DNA from: Piromyces finnis | Taxonomy: Eukaryota > Neocallimastigomycota > Neocallimastigomycetes > Neocallimastigales > Neocallimastigaceae | DNA: 64,000 nt | Assembly (NCBI GenBank): GCA_002104945.1 | Contig: MCFH01000016.1 | Coordinates: forward strand, 62,001-126,000 | Direction: 5' to 3' | Shown: in pieces, positions 28,402 to 42,929 of the stretch | Numbering within the stretch: the stretch's first letter is position 1 | Layout of the letters: each line of letters opens with the position of its first letter | The notes under the pieces: model-generated | Told to the model about the DNA's origin: nothing | The model's input: the letters and a program-made list of their open reading frames with translations, nothing else | Database searches by the model: none | Program-made: the position numbers and the translations under genes

Positions 28402-29809
28402 TTTTATATATTATTTTACCAATTTCTGATTTAAAACTAAAAATATAAAAATTACCATAACTTTTAAATTTTAATTTTATTATTAATAATTATTTAAAAT
28501 ATAAATTAAAAATTAATAAACATGCTACCCACACCATTTAATAATAGGGTTAGGTTATAAGATATTCAATTCTAATAATTATAGTATTTTGGTAAAATTT
28601 ATCATTTTCATATGATATTTTTTATATAAAACTTTCCCTCTATATTAAATTAAAATTTCACTTGATTAATGCTATTATCATGTGATTTGGTTCAAAATTA
28701 ATATGAATCTGTATTGAAGTTTAATATTAACTTTTTTAAATATTCAAAAAGCAAAAAAGAATAGAATTGATATACATAAGATATTTTTAAAAGTTATAAA
28801 GACTCTGTATTTTACGTAGCTACATATATCATTTATTTTTTATCTTTAGATACATCTTATAACTTGTTTTAATAATTTAATGTTTTTATTTTTATTTTTA
28901 TATTACTATCATCCCCAAAAACTTTATAAAACCATCATATATTAATTAATTTATATTAATATATATATGGAACTTTCATTTTAATTATTATTAAACTTTT
29001 TAACTTTGTGATAATAAAACATCGAAATATAATTGTTTCTATTTTCTTCTTAAGATTCCATTATTTTCTTACTTTTATTTTTATTATATATATTTTTACT
29101 TTTATTAGACTATCATTTTCATTATTGTTTTTATCAGAATTATTAAATATACTATAATTATGATAAGTAATAAGATTAACTAAAAATGAAAGGTTTTCCT
29201 ATATATATAGTTAATAAATTTCTTTTTTATCATAGTATTTTTTTTTTTTTTATTACTTAACCTAATAAAAATTGCATGTTTTTTTTTAATTAATAGATTT
29301 TTTTTAATAAATCTAATTACTTCAATTACTATAATTGTTTTCATTTATTTCTCTAACTTTTATTGGAAGGAATTAATTAGTATAGAAATATATTTATGTT
29401 ACACTAGCATAAATATATTCATTCAACAAAATATCAATAAATTAAACAACAAATTTATAGGATTCAATTCAATAAATTTATTAATATATTGTCATATTAT
29501 CATTATATTAGCCATATACCATAAAGAAACGATACATAATACGTAAATTAAATACATTAAATATTATATTATGCAATGTTTATTAATAATATTCAAATTT
29601 ACTTGATTAAATATAATAAATATAGTATGTCTATAAATAGGCTCAAAAAACCATTAAAATATTTTTTTTCAAAAAAAAAAACAAAATAAGAAATATTTTT
29701 AATTTTTTTTTAACAAAAAGAAAATTAAAACAAAATTTTAAAAAAAAAAAATATAAAATAAATAAAAATAATTTAAGTAAAACCTTTAAATAACCAAAAT
29801 AATAAAAAA
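28402..29809. other. Divergent intergenic region between REX1-B and the small membrane-protein gene
   Basis: AT-rich, no exon recognised. It should contain both promoters, since the neighbours are transcribed outward. The only GC-richer block is TAATAGGGTTAGGTTA near 28543-28558. Confidence 0.55.
28547..28553 (-). promoter_or_regulatory. CTAACCC (telobox-like) motif upstream of REX1-B
   Basis: GGGTTAG on the plus strand, 146 bases upstream of the start codon, standing out in almost pure A/T. The same heptamer appears twice in the eL21/NSE1 divergent promoter. Such motifs are known promoter elements of ribosomal-protein and housekeeping genes in several eukaryotes; use here is inferred. Confidence 0.35.
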
Positions 29810-30882
29810 ATGAGTTTTTCAGAAGAAATTAAAAGTTTAAAAAAGAACATAGATTTAGAAGTCATTTTAATGACTTGTGGTATCATTGTTTTCGTAAGTA
29901 TTAATAAAAATACAAATAAAGTCAAAAGAAATAAAAAGCAGTAATAAAAATTGTAAATCATAAAAGTATAAAAAATAAACCATTAATTTAAAGCAAAAAT
30001 GTCGAGAATTTAAAAAAAAAAAAAAAAGACATAAAAATGAAAATATTAAAAATAACTATTCAAAATATATATATATTAAGTATTCTTGTTTTTATTGCTA
30101 TTACTGATAATTTGTAGTTTATTCCATTTACTACTATTGTTTCTTGCAGTGATCCAGATCATATGAGTCTTCATGATTACCTTTACTTATTCTCAGGTGC
30201 TATTATGGCTCCAACTGGTATTTTTGCCATTGCTAATGTAAATAAAAAAATAAACAATTAAAATTTATTAAAAAATGGAAGACTATTTTAAATTTTCTTT
30301 ATAATGTACTTACTAGAAATTATAAATTGAATATATTAAAATTATTAGGATAACACCTTAAATATGAAAATTAATGCTGTTTACTTAGTCTATGCTGCTT
30401 ACGTCGAATTAAAATACATTCTTGATTTTAATGCTGGTAAAATAGAATTAGGTAAATTCTCACAAATTGTTCTTCCATTCTTCTTTGCTTTCTTTGTAAG
30501 TTTATTGTTATTAATATTTTCATATAAAATATACTATGCTATATTTTATTAATATATATTAATATGTCTATATTTAAATTTTGATAATATATTTATCTAA
30601 TATTTATAAAAGGTTATCAACTGTATCTTAGAAATCATTTACATTGCTACATACAAGGGTTCTTTAGAAGAAAGAATTGCCAGAGGTGAATTTAAAGATG
30701 ATCCATTATTTAAGGAACTTGTTGAAAATGATAAGATTGAAAGAGCCAAGGAAAGAGAATGGGAAAGAAAAAGAATTGAAAGAAATGAAAAGAGAAAGGC
30801 TGAAAAGGAAAAGAAGAAGGCTGAAAAGGAAGCTGAAAAAGAAAAAAAGAAGGCTGAAAAGGAAGCCAAAAAAGATAATTAA
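29810..30882 (+). CDS. Small multi-span membrane protein with highly charged C-terminal tail
   Basis: Four exons, 29810-29893, 30118-30237, 30349-30495 and 30613-30882, are all in phase 0 and give 206 aa starting MSFSEEIKSLKKNIDLE. Hydrophobic stretches at about residues 18-38, 50-68, 75-90 and 108-130 suggest four transmembrane helices. The last ~75 residues are charged, with Lys/Glu/Ala repeats (KAEKEKKKAEKEAEKEKKK) ending KKDN. The first segment contains VSCSDPDHMSLHDYLYLFSG. I do not recognise a family. The tail resembles cytosolic coiled or lysine-rich tails of ER or vesicle membrane proteins, but no retrieval motif is certain. Codon use is like the ADE4 and eL21 genes (many GCT, GGT, AAG), suggesting good expression. 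The clean phase-0 structure makes the gene convincing; function is unknown. Confidence 0.8.
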
Positions 30883-31386
30883 GTATTATTAGAGAAATAA
30901 AATATGTTTATAAAATTTTTTTCAAATATATAAATAGAAGTTAAAGGAAAAAGGATATGATATAAGAAAATACAATAAATTTATAAATTTTTTGTTTATC
31001 TTTTTTTTTTCCTTTTCTTTTTATTAATACTTGAAAAAAAAAAAATCAATAATATAAAGAATTTAAATATTAATAATAATGATTTATTTATTTATATCTT
31101 ATCCAAAAAAATAATAAAAAAAACATTATGAATAATTTCTTATTCATAAAGTTCAAAAATTTAATTCGCTTTTATTACATTAATTATCTTGCTTTCTTTT
31201 TTTTTTGCTTATGGTTATTAAATGTTTAAATCAAAAATTTAGAATATAAAAAATAAAAAAAAATAAAAATAAAGAAAATAAAATATAAAGAAAATAAAAT
31301 ATAATAATTTTAGAATGAAAATGTTCTTTAATTAATTATATCTTTTATAATTATCTTTATGAATGAGTGTTTGTTCTTTATTATGA
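30883..31386. other. AT-rich intergenic DNA
   Basis: 3' flank of the membrane-protein gene; A/T homopolymers and AAATAA-type repeats. Nothing coding. Confidence 0.5.
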
Positions 31387-31627
<241 letters not shown>

Positions 31628-31669
31628 TTTATTTCTATGGATGATTTTTCTAATGATTTTAATGTTCCT

Positions 31670-32322
<653 letters not shown>

Positions 32323-34547
32323 AATGTTCCTAAGAAAATTCTGAAATGGAATAGATTAAAATGTATTAGGAAAAGGAATCTATTATCAGTCATAATAAAT
32401 TCTAAGTACTTTCAGCAAAACTCAATGATTCTAATGTTTCAACAGATGAACTTTCCAAAGAGTTTACTTCAACTGCTTTTTCAATAGCAGACGAGCTCAG
32501 TATTACTTCAGCAAATAATGTTATAAAGCCTTCATTTCATATTTCACAATAAATTTTTAATCTTCAAAAAATCAAAATGAAGTTGTATAAGAGATTTAAA
32601 AAAGAAAGAATTTATAATATAGATGAATTCATTAAAAGGATTAAAATCTACCGTAAGCTCATTGATTACATCCAAGAGTTTACAATTTATCAAAAATTTA
32701 TATTTAGCATCTAAGGCTAATGTCAAATTAGATGGACAATTTTCGAAATCTTTTGATGTGAAGAAAGGAGTCCGTCAAGGATGCCCACTTTCTCCTATTC
32801 TCTTTAATCTCTATATTAATGATATATTTAAAGAGTGCGAAGATCTTGGAGTCAGTTTAGGTGACACTCAATGCTGTGGTGAACTTTTTGCAGATGATAT
32901 AGTTATTTGTGCTCCAACAAGAGGATGCTTAAAAAGATGCTTAGAAGAGTTAATGAATGGGCATTGTATAATGAAATGGAATTTGGTATCCAGAAATGTT
33001 CAACGATGGTGATTCGTCCTGAATCAATAGAAAATCAGAACAAGAGAGATCCAACATTTTTCTTAGCAGGACAACTCATTCCAACTACTGATTGCTACAC
33101 TTATCTTGGTGTTCCATTTGATAAAAATCTGTCCCTTAAACCAGTAATTAAAACTCTTTATAACAAAGTTTTGAAAGGACTTTTTTCAGTCAGTAAATTC
33201 TTAAGAAATCCTAATATTCCTATTCCCTTCAAAAAGCTAGTACTTAAATCACAAGTGATTAGCAGAGTTTCATACTTTGCACCTTTACTTGGATCCAACA
33301 AAGCTAGGTCTAGGATTGCTCAGAAGCATGTTAATAAAGAAATACGATGGGTTGCCGGAGTTCATAAAGCTGTATCGTTTATATCTTTATACTCTATCTC
33401 AAAAGATTTGAATATTCCTTCATTGTCAGCCAAATGTGCATTAGCTCAGGTTAGATGTTTTAACAAATAGAAAAACTCAAATTGTATTATCTCACACCTT
33501 GTCAATTACATTCCTAAATTTAAAAAATATACATGGTGCAAATCAAGTAGGACACTTGATAAAAAACTAAAGAAGCATGGAGATGTTAAAGCAATTAAAA
33601 ACTTTTATTGGAAAGATCTCAAAGGGAATTCAATCAAAGCGCAATATTATGATGATAATAAATTTATTGAAACTAAAGATTTTATCAAATTATGTTATGA
33701 ATACCCAGAGTTTGCCTATGGCTTCTACTGGCTATTGAAAGCAAGAAGCGGATACAAGTTGGATGCTAGAGTTGCCAAAGCTGCCAAATTTGTTGATCCA
33801 GTTTGTCCTAACTACTGTCCATGTTGCAAGTGTGGTGTTCAAAGTATTAAGCATTGGTTATTAGATTGTCCAACATTTAGAGATATCCGTATTAAACATT
33901 ATGATTCCATAGTCCAGCTATTAAATTTTTTCAGTCAACGTAATTCCAACAGTCCTATCAATAATAATGAAAATGTTAATATCAGTAGAGATAGCAATAA
34001 CAGTAATAGTAATAGTAACAATAGTAGTAATAATAATAACAATAGTAATAATAACAATAGTAATAATAACAATAGTAGTAATAGAAATAATAATATTAGT
34101 AATGATAGCAATAGTGAAGATAATAATTCTAATTTAGATAGTAATTTAGTTAATAGTTCTAATAATCCAGTGAATAGTAATGTGTATGGTTATTCTAAGG
34201 TGTGCAGTAAAATATTTAAATTCCTTCTTGGAGGAAGAAGTTTTAACAATATCAATTATAATTCAAGGGAATGAAAAGAACTTTGTAAGTGTCAGATTCA
34301 ATCTGGTACTAATGAAGGAACAACATTCTTGACGGTAACCGCGGAACTTCTAACCAAAATCATGCCTTTTGCTATTGGCCAGCAATGATCAATGCTCATA
34401 AGGTTTGAAGCAACATCCAAGAGCGTCAATGCTGAAGAAACAGTAAGACAGGCCAGGAGGGCCAGCGCAACCAATGGAGATCATAATTTTGTTCCATGAT
34501 AAAATTTTGATCTATGGCTCGGTGTCCCATTGGAAGTCAAATACAAT

Positions 34548-34567
34548 TATTATACTTCAGTATAATA
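34548..34567 (+). repeat. LINE 3' UTR hairpin, copy D
   Basis: Perfect 8-bp stem TATTATAC/GTATAATA around a 4-base loop TTCA, in the LINE 3' UTR. The same stem is present in copies A, B and C. Confidence 0.8.
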
Positions 34568-34755
34568 GTGGCTTTCTTACTTTAATTAAAATTACTAGAA
34601 TACATTATACCCAATTTTTATTCATTTGTGTTTATTTAAACATATTTTTTTTTTATTTTTATTTTTAATTTTTTATATTACATGTATTATAATTTTAATT
34701 AAATTAATAATAAAGTTTAAAATATTTGATGCCGTTAAAAAAAAAAAAAAAAAAA

Positions 34756-34823
34756 TGTTTATTATTATTATTATTATTATTATGTTTATTATTATGTTTA
34801 TTATTATGTTTATTATTATTATA
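34756..34823. repeat. (ATT)n microsatellite, right arm
   Basis: TGTTTATTATTATT repeats directly after the poly(A) of LINE copy D, continuing the same repeat type as 31387-31627. Because it is repetitive, the exact target-site duplication of the LINE cannot be defined. Confidence 0.8.
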
Positions 34824-35642
34824 TAAATTAATATATAAGGTAGAGGTATTTAAACTCATTGTTGCTTATAACAGCAATAAGATATAGTTAAATAAGAATA
34901 ATAAGAATTTTCAAGTTTCAATAAAAAAAAATTAACTAGATTAATAGATTTCTCTTACTAATATTATAATATGTTAATTTAAAAAACAAAATAACTATAT
35001 AATATTAATCATGAATATAATTCACTTGGTTTGGTCACGCTTCAATTTAATAATATTAAAAAATAATTCATTTATTTTATTAGGAATTAAACAAAACAAA
35101 AATATATTTAAAAAAACTTATATTCTTTCATAAGAACAGCTTTTAACTATTTTAATATAAAAAAAAAAAGGATAAATAAGAATATTCAGAATATACATTA
35201 TAAAAAAAATAATATTAAAATTATAAATTATAAAACCTAGACCCTTTTTTTTTATTTATATTCTTTATCATACTTATTTACTATATACAGTTTAAACAAA
35301 AAAGAAAAAAAAAGAGTTTTTAAATAAAAATATTATAGAAATAATTCAATTATTAATAATGAAGTTTTTATATTATTTAGCTTTTCAAACGCTATTGCCA
35401 TTGACATTGCTATTCCCAATCATTAGATATTTAATTCATATATTTTATTTACACTCTATCATAAAACACTCTAAATTTCTTTTTTTTTTTTTATTTTTAT
35501 TTTTACTTTTATTTATTTATTCATTTATTTATTATTGCTGTATATATGTATAAAATGGAAAATAAATGCTAATTTTAATCAATATTAATCTATTTGTTAA
35601 ATAATTTGATTTATATATATAATTCTTCTCTAATTAATTCAA
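34824..35642. other. AT-rich intergenic DNA
   Basis: No exon or element recognised. The small ORF at 35359 is A/T translation noise. It contains the 3' flank of RER1. Confidence 0.5.
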
Positions 35643-36767
35643 TTATTTATCAACTTTTTGACTGTACTTTTTCTTTCCAATATCAAATGGAACGTAATGA
35701 TGTTTAATCATGTGGTCTATTTGTTTTTTCATTGATAAGTATGTGATAGCAATGAAATACATTCTACAATAGGAAAGATTAAATGTTTATTAGAAATAAA
35801 ATAATAGCAATTATAATAAAATAAATAATTAATATCATGAAATAGTTTGTTGTTAGTTGTAATACAATATATATTAATATATAATATCATAGATTAATAA
35901 TTAATAATTTATTCCTACAATAAAATTGGCCAGAATACTGGAATATCAAAGAATGGAATAAAAGCACAAACAAAAGCAATTAAAGTTGCTCTAATAGTAT
36001 TATGCCTGGAAAATATATATATATATATTGTTAATTCTTTATTTTTTTATCCTTGAATATGATATAAAAAAAAAATTAGCTAATCATTTATATACCAAAA
36101 TTTAAATTCCGGTAAACGTCTAATGAATGGCTTAAATTCGTCATCACTTTTAACTGGTAAAGTTGGTTCATCTTCCATATCATCTTCCATAATATCCATT
36201 TCAAGGGTACCAAGTTGTGGAGATAAGAATAATGTAAATTGAGTTAATAAATAAATACCAAGAGTATATATAACTGTTATGAAAATTATATAAACATTAA
36301 AATGCATATAGAAAGTATATAGATATATATATTTATGGTCAATATAGTTGTTTTAATAGATTAATGAGTCTATATTATTTTCAAAACATACCAACATAGT
36401 ATCCTTGAGCTGATATAATTCTAAATATAAATAAAAATATCAAGACAATAGCAAAAATCCATCTTTGAAGTTTATATGGTGTAGATGTATCTAATATTCT
36501 TTGATAAGACTATTTAAAAATAATATAGCATAAAGCAATAAAAAAATAATTAATCACCCATATTGTTTTTTAACACTATATTTATAGTAAGTTTATGCTT
36601 TTTTAATAACAACTATGTTTATTTTTATTAATTTTTTTATAAATTTATTATAAAAAATTATTTATTAGATATAAATATTGAATATATATATTTACATTAG
36701 CAATCTTTCTAAAGAAAAGACTTATTGATGAGTCTTTTCCCATACTTTCATCATTACTGAAATCCAT
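35643..36767 (-). CDS. RER1: Rer1 family ER-retrieval receptor
   Basis: Golgi/ER membrane protein that retrieves escaped ER membrane proteins and unassembled subunits by recognising polar residues in their transmembrane helices. Five exons, 36696-36767, 36392-36509, 36096-36273, 35919-36005 and 35643-35763, join in frame to 191 aa, the usual size. Family signatures are unmistakable: [70 protein letters not shown], and [20 protein letters not shown] followed by KKYSQK near the C-terminus. Four transmembrane helices are expected in two hairpins. Introns are pure A/T and one splits the conserved Trp codon after EFKF. No odd features. Confidence 0.96.
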
Positions 36768-39700
36768 TTTTTTATTATTTTTTTTAAAATGTAGAGTATT
36801 GTTTGTTTTTTTGTAAATATACTTTATTGTTAATCCTTCCTTTTCTTTACAAAGTAAAACTTTTTTTTATTTGGTAGTACTCTTTAATAGGTATATTTGT
36901 TTGGTTTGTTAAAGTTTATTCTTTATTTTGATATTATTCTATATATTTATATATTGTAGATATATTTGTTTTATCTTCTAATACTTTTTTTTAATATAAT
37001 AAAATTATATTTATTATTATTATTATTATTATTAATAAAAAAAATTATTTATTTTTCAAGTAGAAAAAAAAGAAAAAAAAAGAAAATAAACTTTTTATAT
37101 TAATTTAAAAATATGTTTATTTTTATTTTTTTTTATTTTTATTATTTTTTGACATTTTTTTAAATAAATAAATTATATTATTTTATATTCCTAAATTATA
37201 GGTGTATCAAACATTTTATTTCAACAAAATTTAAATTTATATATTTAAATAAAATAAATTTATAAATATTTATAGTTTTTTTTTTTTGTTTTGTTTTTTT
37301 ATATATATTTATTTTTTATAGTTTCTTGTATGAACCATATTTAACCATAAGTCTTGTTATTGCCAAATTAAATATTAATTTCTATAATATTATAAATATT
37401 TAAACCATAATTAGCATCTGCTTTATAAAATATATTTTTATTAAGTGTTATTGTGATAATAAAAAGTAATACTTAATTTATTTAAATATAAATAATATCC
37501 AAATTCATAAAATTAATATAGATGATATTTAATATTTTATTAATATTATTTAAATATTTAATTATAAAATACTCTAGCGAAACGCAAAGATTTATTATTT
37601 TTAATTCCCTTTTACTAAATATACAATATATTACAAAAAGTTGAATATGTACGATAAATATAAATATCTCTACTACAATATAAATAATATAAAATGTAAG
37701 TGAATTAAAAATATAGTTTTTAAATATGATACACATCCTTAACCTTAAAAATAAGATTTTTATGCATATTTTTCTGGTAAGATATTAATCAATATAAAAG
37801 ATTAAAAGACAAGCCAAGAATTAAATAATAATTTAATTCTTATTTATTAATTAGAGTTTAATACAATATAAAAAATATATACTTAAAAAAATAGATTGTA
37901 AAAGATCATGTTATTATTGATAATGTAAAAATTCTATGATTATGGGGTTTTCTTTGCATTAATATACTTTATGTAAGGAATTTAATATGGTTATAAAAGT
38001 TTTTTAATTTCTATCTTTTTTTATTTTATAGGATTTATATTTTTCCTATAAATATACAAAATTTCATTAAATCAATATTATATTTCATTTTTTAACACAT
38101 TAAATCTGATTATGAGTTTTAAGGTTTGAAATAGCATTACTTTATTATTTTAAATTCTTCTTTCATAAGAAATCATATAAAAATAAAAATAGGCAAAAGA
38201 AAGATTTTCAAAATAATTTGATTTTAAAAATAATATTTATCTCCTTACTTTAAAATTTCAACCATTTTATTTCCTTCTAAAGATCTATATCTCTTTATTT
38301 TTGTCTTTTTTATTAAAAGCATTAATAGAAAAATTGGAAAAAAAAAATACTCAAATTCTAATTATTTATAACTTTAAAAAAAAAAAAAGATTCTCACTAA
38401 AAAATATATATTCTAAACTAGATTATATATAAATAACCACACAATAAAGAAATGAAAAAAAAAAAAGGCCATAAATTTATAATACTATTATATTTTACCA
38501 TATTCTTATTTGAATATTTTTTTTTGTTAGAATAATAAAATAAAGAAAATAATACAATACATTAAAACTATTGATTTAAAATAATATTGTTACAATTTAT
38601 ATTTATAGGTTTTTTTTCTATTTTTTCTACAATTAAAGAGCTTCTTTTTACAGGTTTTTTATTAATTAATTCTAGTTATTTAGTTTAACGGAATGTAGAT
38701 CTTAATATATGTTACAATATATTATGAATATATTTTATTGAATAATATGTACTACAATATTAATTAATGTATATGACTTTATCCAATGCTTTTTATTAAT
38801 CTCTTTTTTTTAAAAAAAATTAATATATGTGGAATACTATTAAACTTATTTAATACCATATATTTTATTAATATTAAAATTTAAAAAAAAAAACATTTTT
38901 CTTCAATTATAATATATTATATGGATAATATATAGGCGTATTTATTTTATATATGAAAACTTCATATTTGTTTATTACTATAGTAATTATATATCCAATC
39001 ATTAATCATAAAAAAAAATTTATAATATATTTTGGAAAGTTGAAAATATAAATGGTATATATATTATTAATGTACTATAATATATAATCAATATAATTAT
39101 AACTCTTTTTTAAAAAATTTAAAAAATCAAGGGTTTATACTAAAAAAGTATAATAAATAATATATTTATTAATAGATGAAGTTGAAATTTTAATATTTTT
39201 AATATTATATTAAATTTTAACAATTATCCTAATCCTTAATAATTTTCATCATAATAATTAATTTTTTCTTTTTTTTTTTTTTTTTTTCTTCTTTACACTT
39301 AACTTCTCTAACTAACAGAAAAAAACCTTTTTTATAACTTTTTTTTTAATTATATTAAAAAAAAGTTTTATGTATTACTCTTTTTAAGAGAATAATAAAA
39401 AGTAAACCGTAATTCGAACGACTTTTACATTTTATTACCTCTTAAATTCTTTTTTATAAAAAAAAAAATTAATTTATTATATACTCCTATTCATTTCATT
39501 AAAAAAAGTAATATTAATGAAAAAGTTCATAAAATAATAATAAAAAAAAAACATATTTTTAAATAGCTTGTATATATCTAAAAAATAAATAGATTAGAGA
39601 GTATCAATATAAATAGTTTGAAATGCAATATAAATTTTAAAAATAGTTAGTAAATTAATGGAATTATAGTAACAGATTAAGTACAGGATAAAGAATAAAT

Positions 39701-39934
39701 GAGAAACAAGAAAAAAATATTAAATGTTATACATTATGAAATGTTAAAATTAAAATTATTGTTTAATATAAAAAATATATATTATCTACTTAGTGAATCA
39801 GATTAATGATAATAACAATTTTATATATAATAAAATATATGTATTAACTTTTATTTTATTTCAATTAAATATTTCTAAAATATAAATCTTATCGTCAAAA
39901 TGATATCCAAATAATTAGTAATAAATATTTCAAT
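36768..39934. other. AT-rich divergent intergenic region, 3.2 kb
   Basis: The longest stretch without a recognised gene apart from the repeat region. It lies between divergently transcribed RER1 and ADE4. Only A/T homopolymers, a short ATT run near 37010-37035 and random small ORFs (for example 37482-37736). I looked for B-box-like sequence and found none with tRNA structure. Confidence 0.5.
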
Positions 39935-42221
39935 ATGTGTGGTATAAGTGGTATTTTATTAGCCAACAATCAACAAAATTGTAGCGTTGAAATTTACGAA
40001 AGTTTAAACGTTTTACAACACAGAGGACAAGTAAATATTTTTTTAATTTTTATATAAATTTAATATAAAATTAAATTTTATATGAAATTATTAAAAAATA
40101 TATATATAAACTAAAATATTACAAAAATTACTGAAACAAAATAAATATAAATTCAAACTATAAAATATAAAAAGGATGCTGCAGGTATTGTTACTTGTGG
40201 TAACAAGGGTCGTTTATATCAATGCAAAGCCAACGGTATGGTTAGAGATGTTTTCAATAAAAAGGCTTTAATGAATTTAGTTGGTTCTATGGGTGTTGGT
40301 CATGGTAATTATTATATAATTAACTATTAACTTTTTACTAAAAATAATTAATAAATTAGAAAAATAATAGAAAAGTTTTATGCAATAAACTTATTCAAAA
40401 ATCTAAATGTTATTTTTTAAAATGATATTATTTCCATTTTAAATATTATATAAAATAAGTTCGTTACCCAACTGCTGGTACTTCCTCAAATTCCGAAGCT
40501 CAACCATTCTACGTTAATAGTCCATACGGTTTAGTTTTCGCACACGTAGGCATTATTTATATATATTATTAATTTTCTGAAAAAAAAAAGAAAAAATATT
40601 AACAATGAATTAACATTTTCAAATTTTTATTTATATGTCTTATTTAATATTTCAATATTAATTTAATAAAATGTTATCCGTTGATAATAAATAACAAAAT
40701 AAATTAAATAGAATGGTAATTTAACTAATGCTCATGAATTAGAAAAGTTCTTAGATGAAGAAGCTCATAGACACATTAACACCAATTCTGATACTGAATT
40801 AATGTTAAATATTTTTGCTAACAATTTACAAAAGACTGGAAAGGTTAGAGTTAACGAAGAAGATACTTTCAATGCTATAAAGGGCATTTATGAACAATGT
40901 AGAGGTGGTTATGCTTGTATTGCAATGATTGCTGGTTTCGGTTTAATTGCCTTCAGAGTATGTTATTACATTATTAAAATATTTAAAATTAAAATAATTT
41001 TATTTATACTAATTCTTTTAATTTTCAATAATATTGTTATATACAAAAATAATAATATTCAATTATAAAAGGATCCAAATGGTATCCGTCCTTTAATCTA
41101 TGGTACTAGAAAAACTGAAAATGGTACTGATTATATGATTGCTTCTGAAAGTGTTGCTTTAACTACATTAGAATTCAAAGATTTCTGTGATGTTAAGCCA
41201 GGTGAAGCTATTATCATCACCAAAAATGGTATGAGCAAGCGTCAATTAGTTACTGGTGCCGAATTCACACCATGTATTTTTGAATACGTCTACTTCGCTC
41301 GTCCAGATTCTATCATTGATGGTATTTCTGTTTACAAATCTCGTTTAGCTATGGGTGAAGCTTTAGCTGATGCTGTTGTTAAAAAGTTAGATAATAAAAT
41401 GGACGTTGATGTTGTTATTCCAGTTCCAGATACAAGTCGTGTTGCTGCTCTTCAAGTTTCTTACCGCTTAAATATATTATACCGTGAAGGTTTCATTAAG
41501 AACAGATATGTTGGTAGAACTTTCATTATGCCAGGACAATCTGAAAGAAAGAAGTCTGTCAGAAGAAAGTTAAATGCCATGGATCTTGAATTCAAGGACA
41601 AGAATGTTTTAATTGTTGATGGTAAAAAATCAATTTTAATAAAAACATAAATATTAAGTAGTTATTAACGAGTAATATTGTTAATCATAATTTATCGTTT
41701 TAATTTTTAGATTCTATTGTTAGAGGTACTACCTCAAGAGAAATTATTCAAATGGCTCGTGATGCTGGAGCTAAGAAGGTTTATTTCGCATCCTGTGCCC
41801 CACCAATCAGATACCCAAATGTTTATGGTATTGATATGCCAACTTCAAATGAATTAATTGCTTATAACAAAACTGAAGAAGAAATCGCTGAAGAACTTGG
41901 TGCTGACTGTGTTATCTATGAAGTAATAATATATAATACTTTACATAATAATATATTAATTGATAATTAAATTTTAATTTAAATATGTTTTTTTTTATTA
42001 TTATATAGGAATTAGATGATTTAATTGAATCATGTAGAAAATTCAATAGAGATATTAAAAACTTCGATACTTCTGTTTTCAATGGAATATATGTAACTGG
42101 TGATGTTTCTAAAGAATATCTTGATATGTTAGATAAAACTCGTAATGATAAGGCTAAGAAAAATGAAGATATTAAGGCTGATGTTATTGGTCTTCACAAC
42201 GACTACGGAGATTCTGAATAA
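39935..42221 (+). CDS. ADE4: Amidophosphoribosyltransferase (glutamine PRPP amidotransferase)
   Basis: First committed enzyme of purine synthesis: transfers the glutamine amide to PRPP to give phosphoribosylamine. Seven exons, 39935-40030, 40175-40304, 40460-40545, 40712-40957, 41072-41621, 41711-41922 and 42009-42221, splice in frame to 510 aa, the length of yeast Ade4. The start [11 protein letters not shown] places the catalytic Cys at position 2, so the initiator Met must be removed and there is no propeptide. Ntn-hydrolase motifs include LQHRGQDAAGIVT. The phosphoribosyltransferase domain has [10 protein letters not shown] and the PRPP-binding loop [13 protein letters not shown], formed across an intron. 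It also has [20 protein letters not shown] and ADCVIYEELDDL near the end. Codon use is biased to preferred codons, suggesting high expression. Confidence 0.97.
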
Positions 42222-42540
42222 ACAGTATTATAAAATCCATTATATTATTATTATTCATACATATTTTATAAGTTTAAGCAATAAAAAACAAAAAAAAAAA
42301 GAAAAAATACATATAACAATCTTTTTAAGAAAAATTAAAAAATAAAAATAAAAAGAAAAAAAAAAAAAAAGAAAAGATAGACATAGCGAAAGAAAACGTT
42401 AATTTTTTTTTTTTTCTTTTAATAATTTTTAACCTTAGAATACTCTATTAGAATATTAATAAATTAATAATATAGTTTTTTTTTTTTTAAAAAACCCAAG
42501 ATACATAATACTTTTTTATATATAATAATTTTATTTTATT

Positions 42541-42579
<39 letters not shown>

Positions 42580-42929
42580 AAAAGCTAAAAAAAAATTAAA
42601 AATTTTTTTTGATTTTAAAAAATAATGTATATTTATATATATATTATGGATTTTTAAAATTATAACATTGAAAAGAAATAAAAAACAAGTATTTTTATTT
42701 CTTTGTCATTTTATTTTTATTATTTAAACTATTTATATATATATATATAATAAAATAAATAAATAAATAAAAAAAAAAAAATTAACAATGATAAGAATTC
42801 ATTATTATTTTTTGTGTTTTGAATTTGAATTTGAATAATTAATTTAATAATCCAAAAAATATTTATACTGTATAATGATTATACAATAAATGTAAAAATT
42901 AAAAAAAATTTTAAATTCAAGGGAAATAA
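42222..42929. other. AT-rich 3' flank of ADE4
   Basis: Poly(A) tracts, the longest at about 42547-42577, and TAAA repeats. No exon recognised. Confidence 0.5.

Noticed and set aside
32640-32690. Intron in LINE copy D at the RT deletion
   Set aside because: The missing segment does not begin with GT at the donor side; only a single-base overlap is seen, so it is a deletion.
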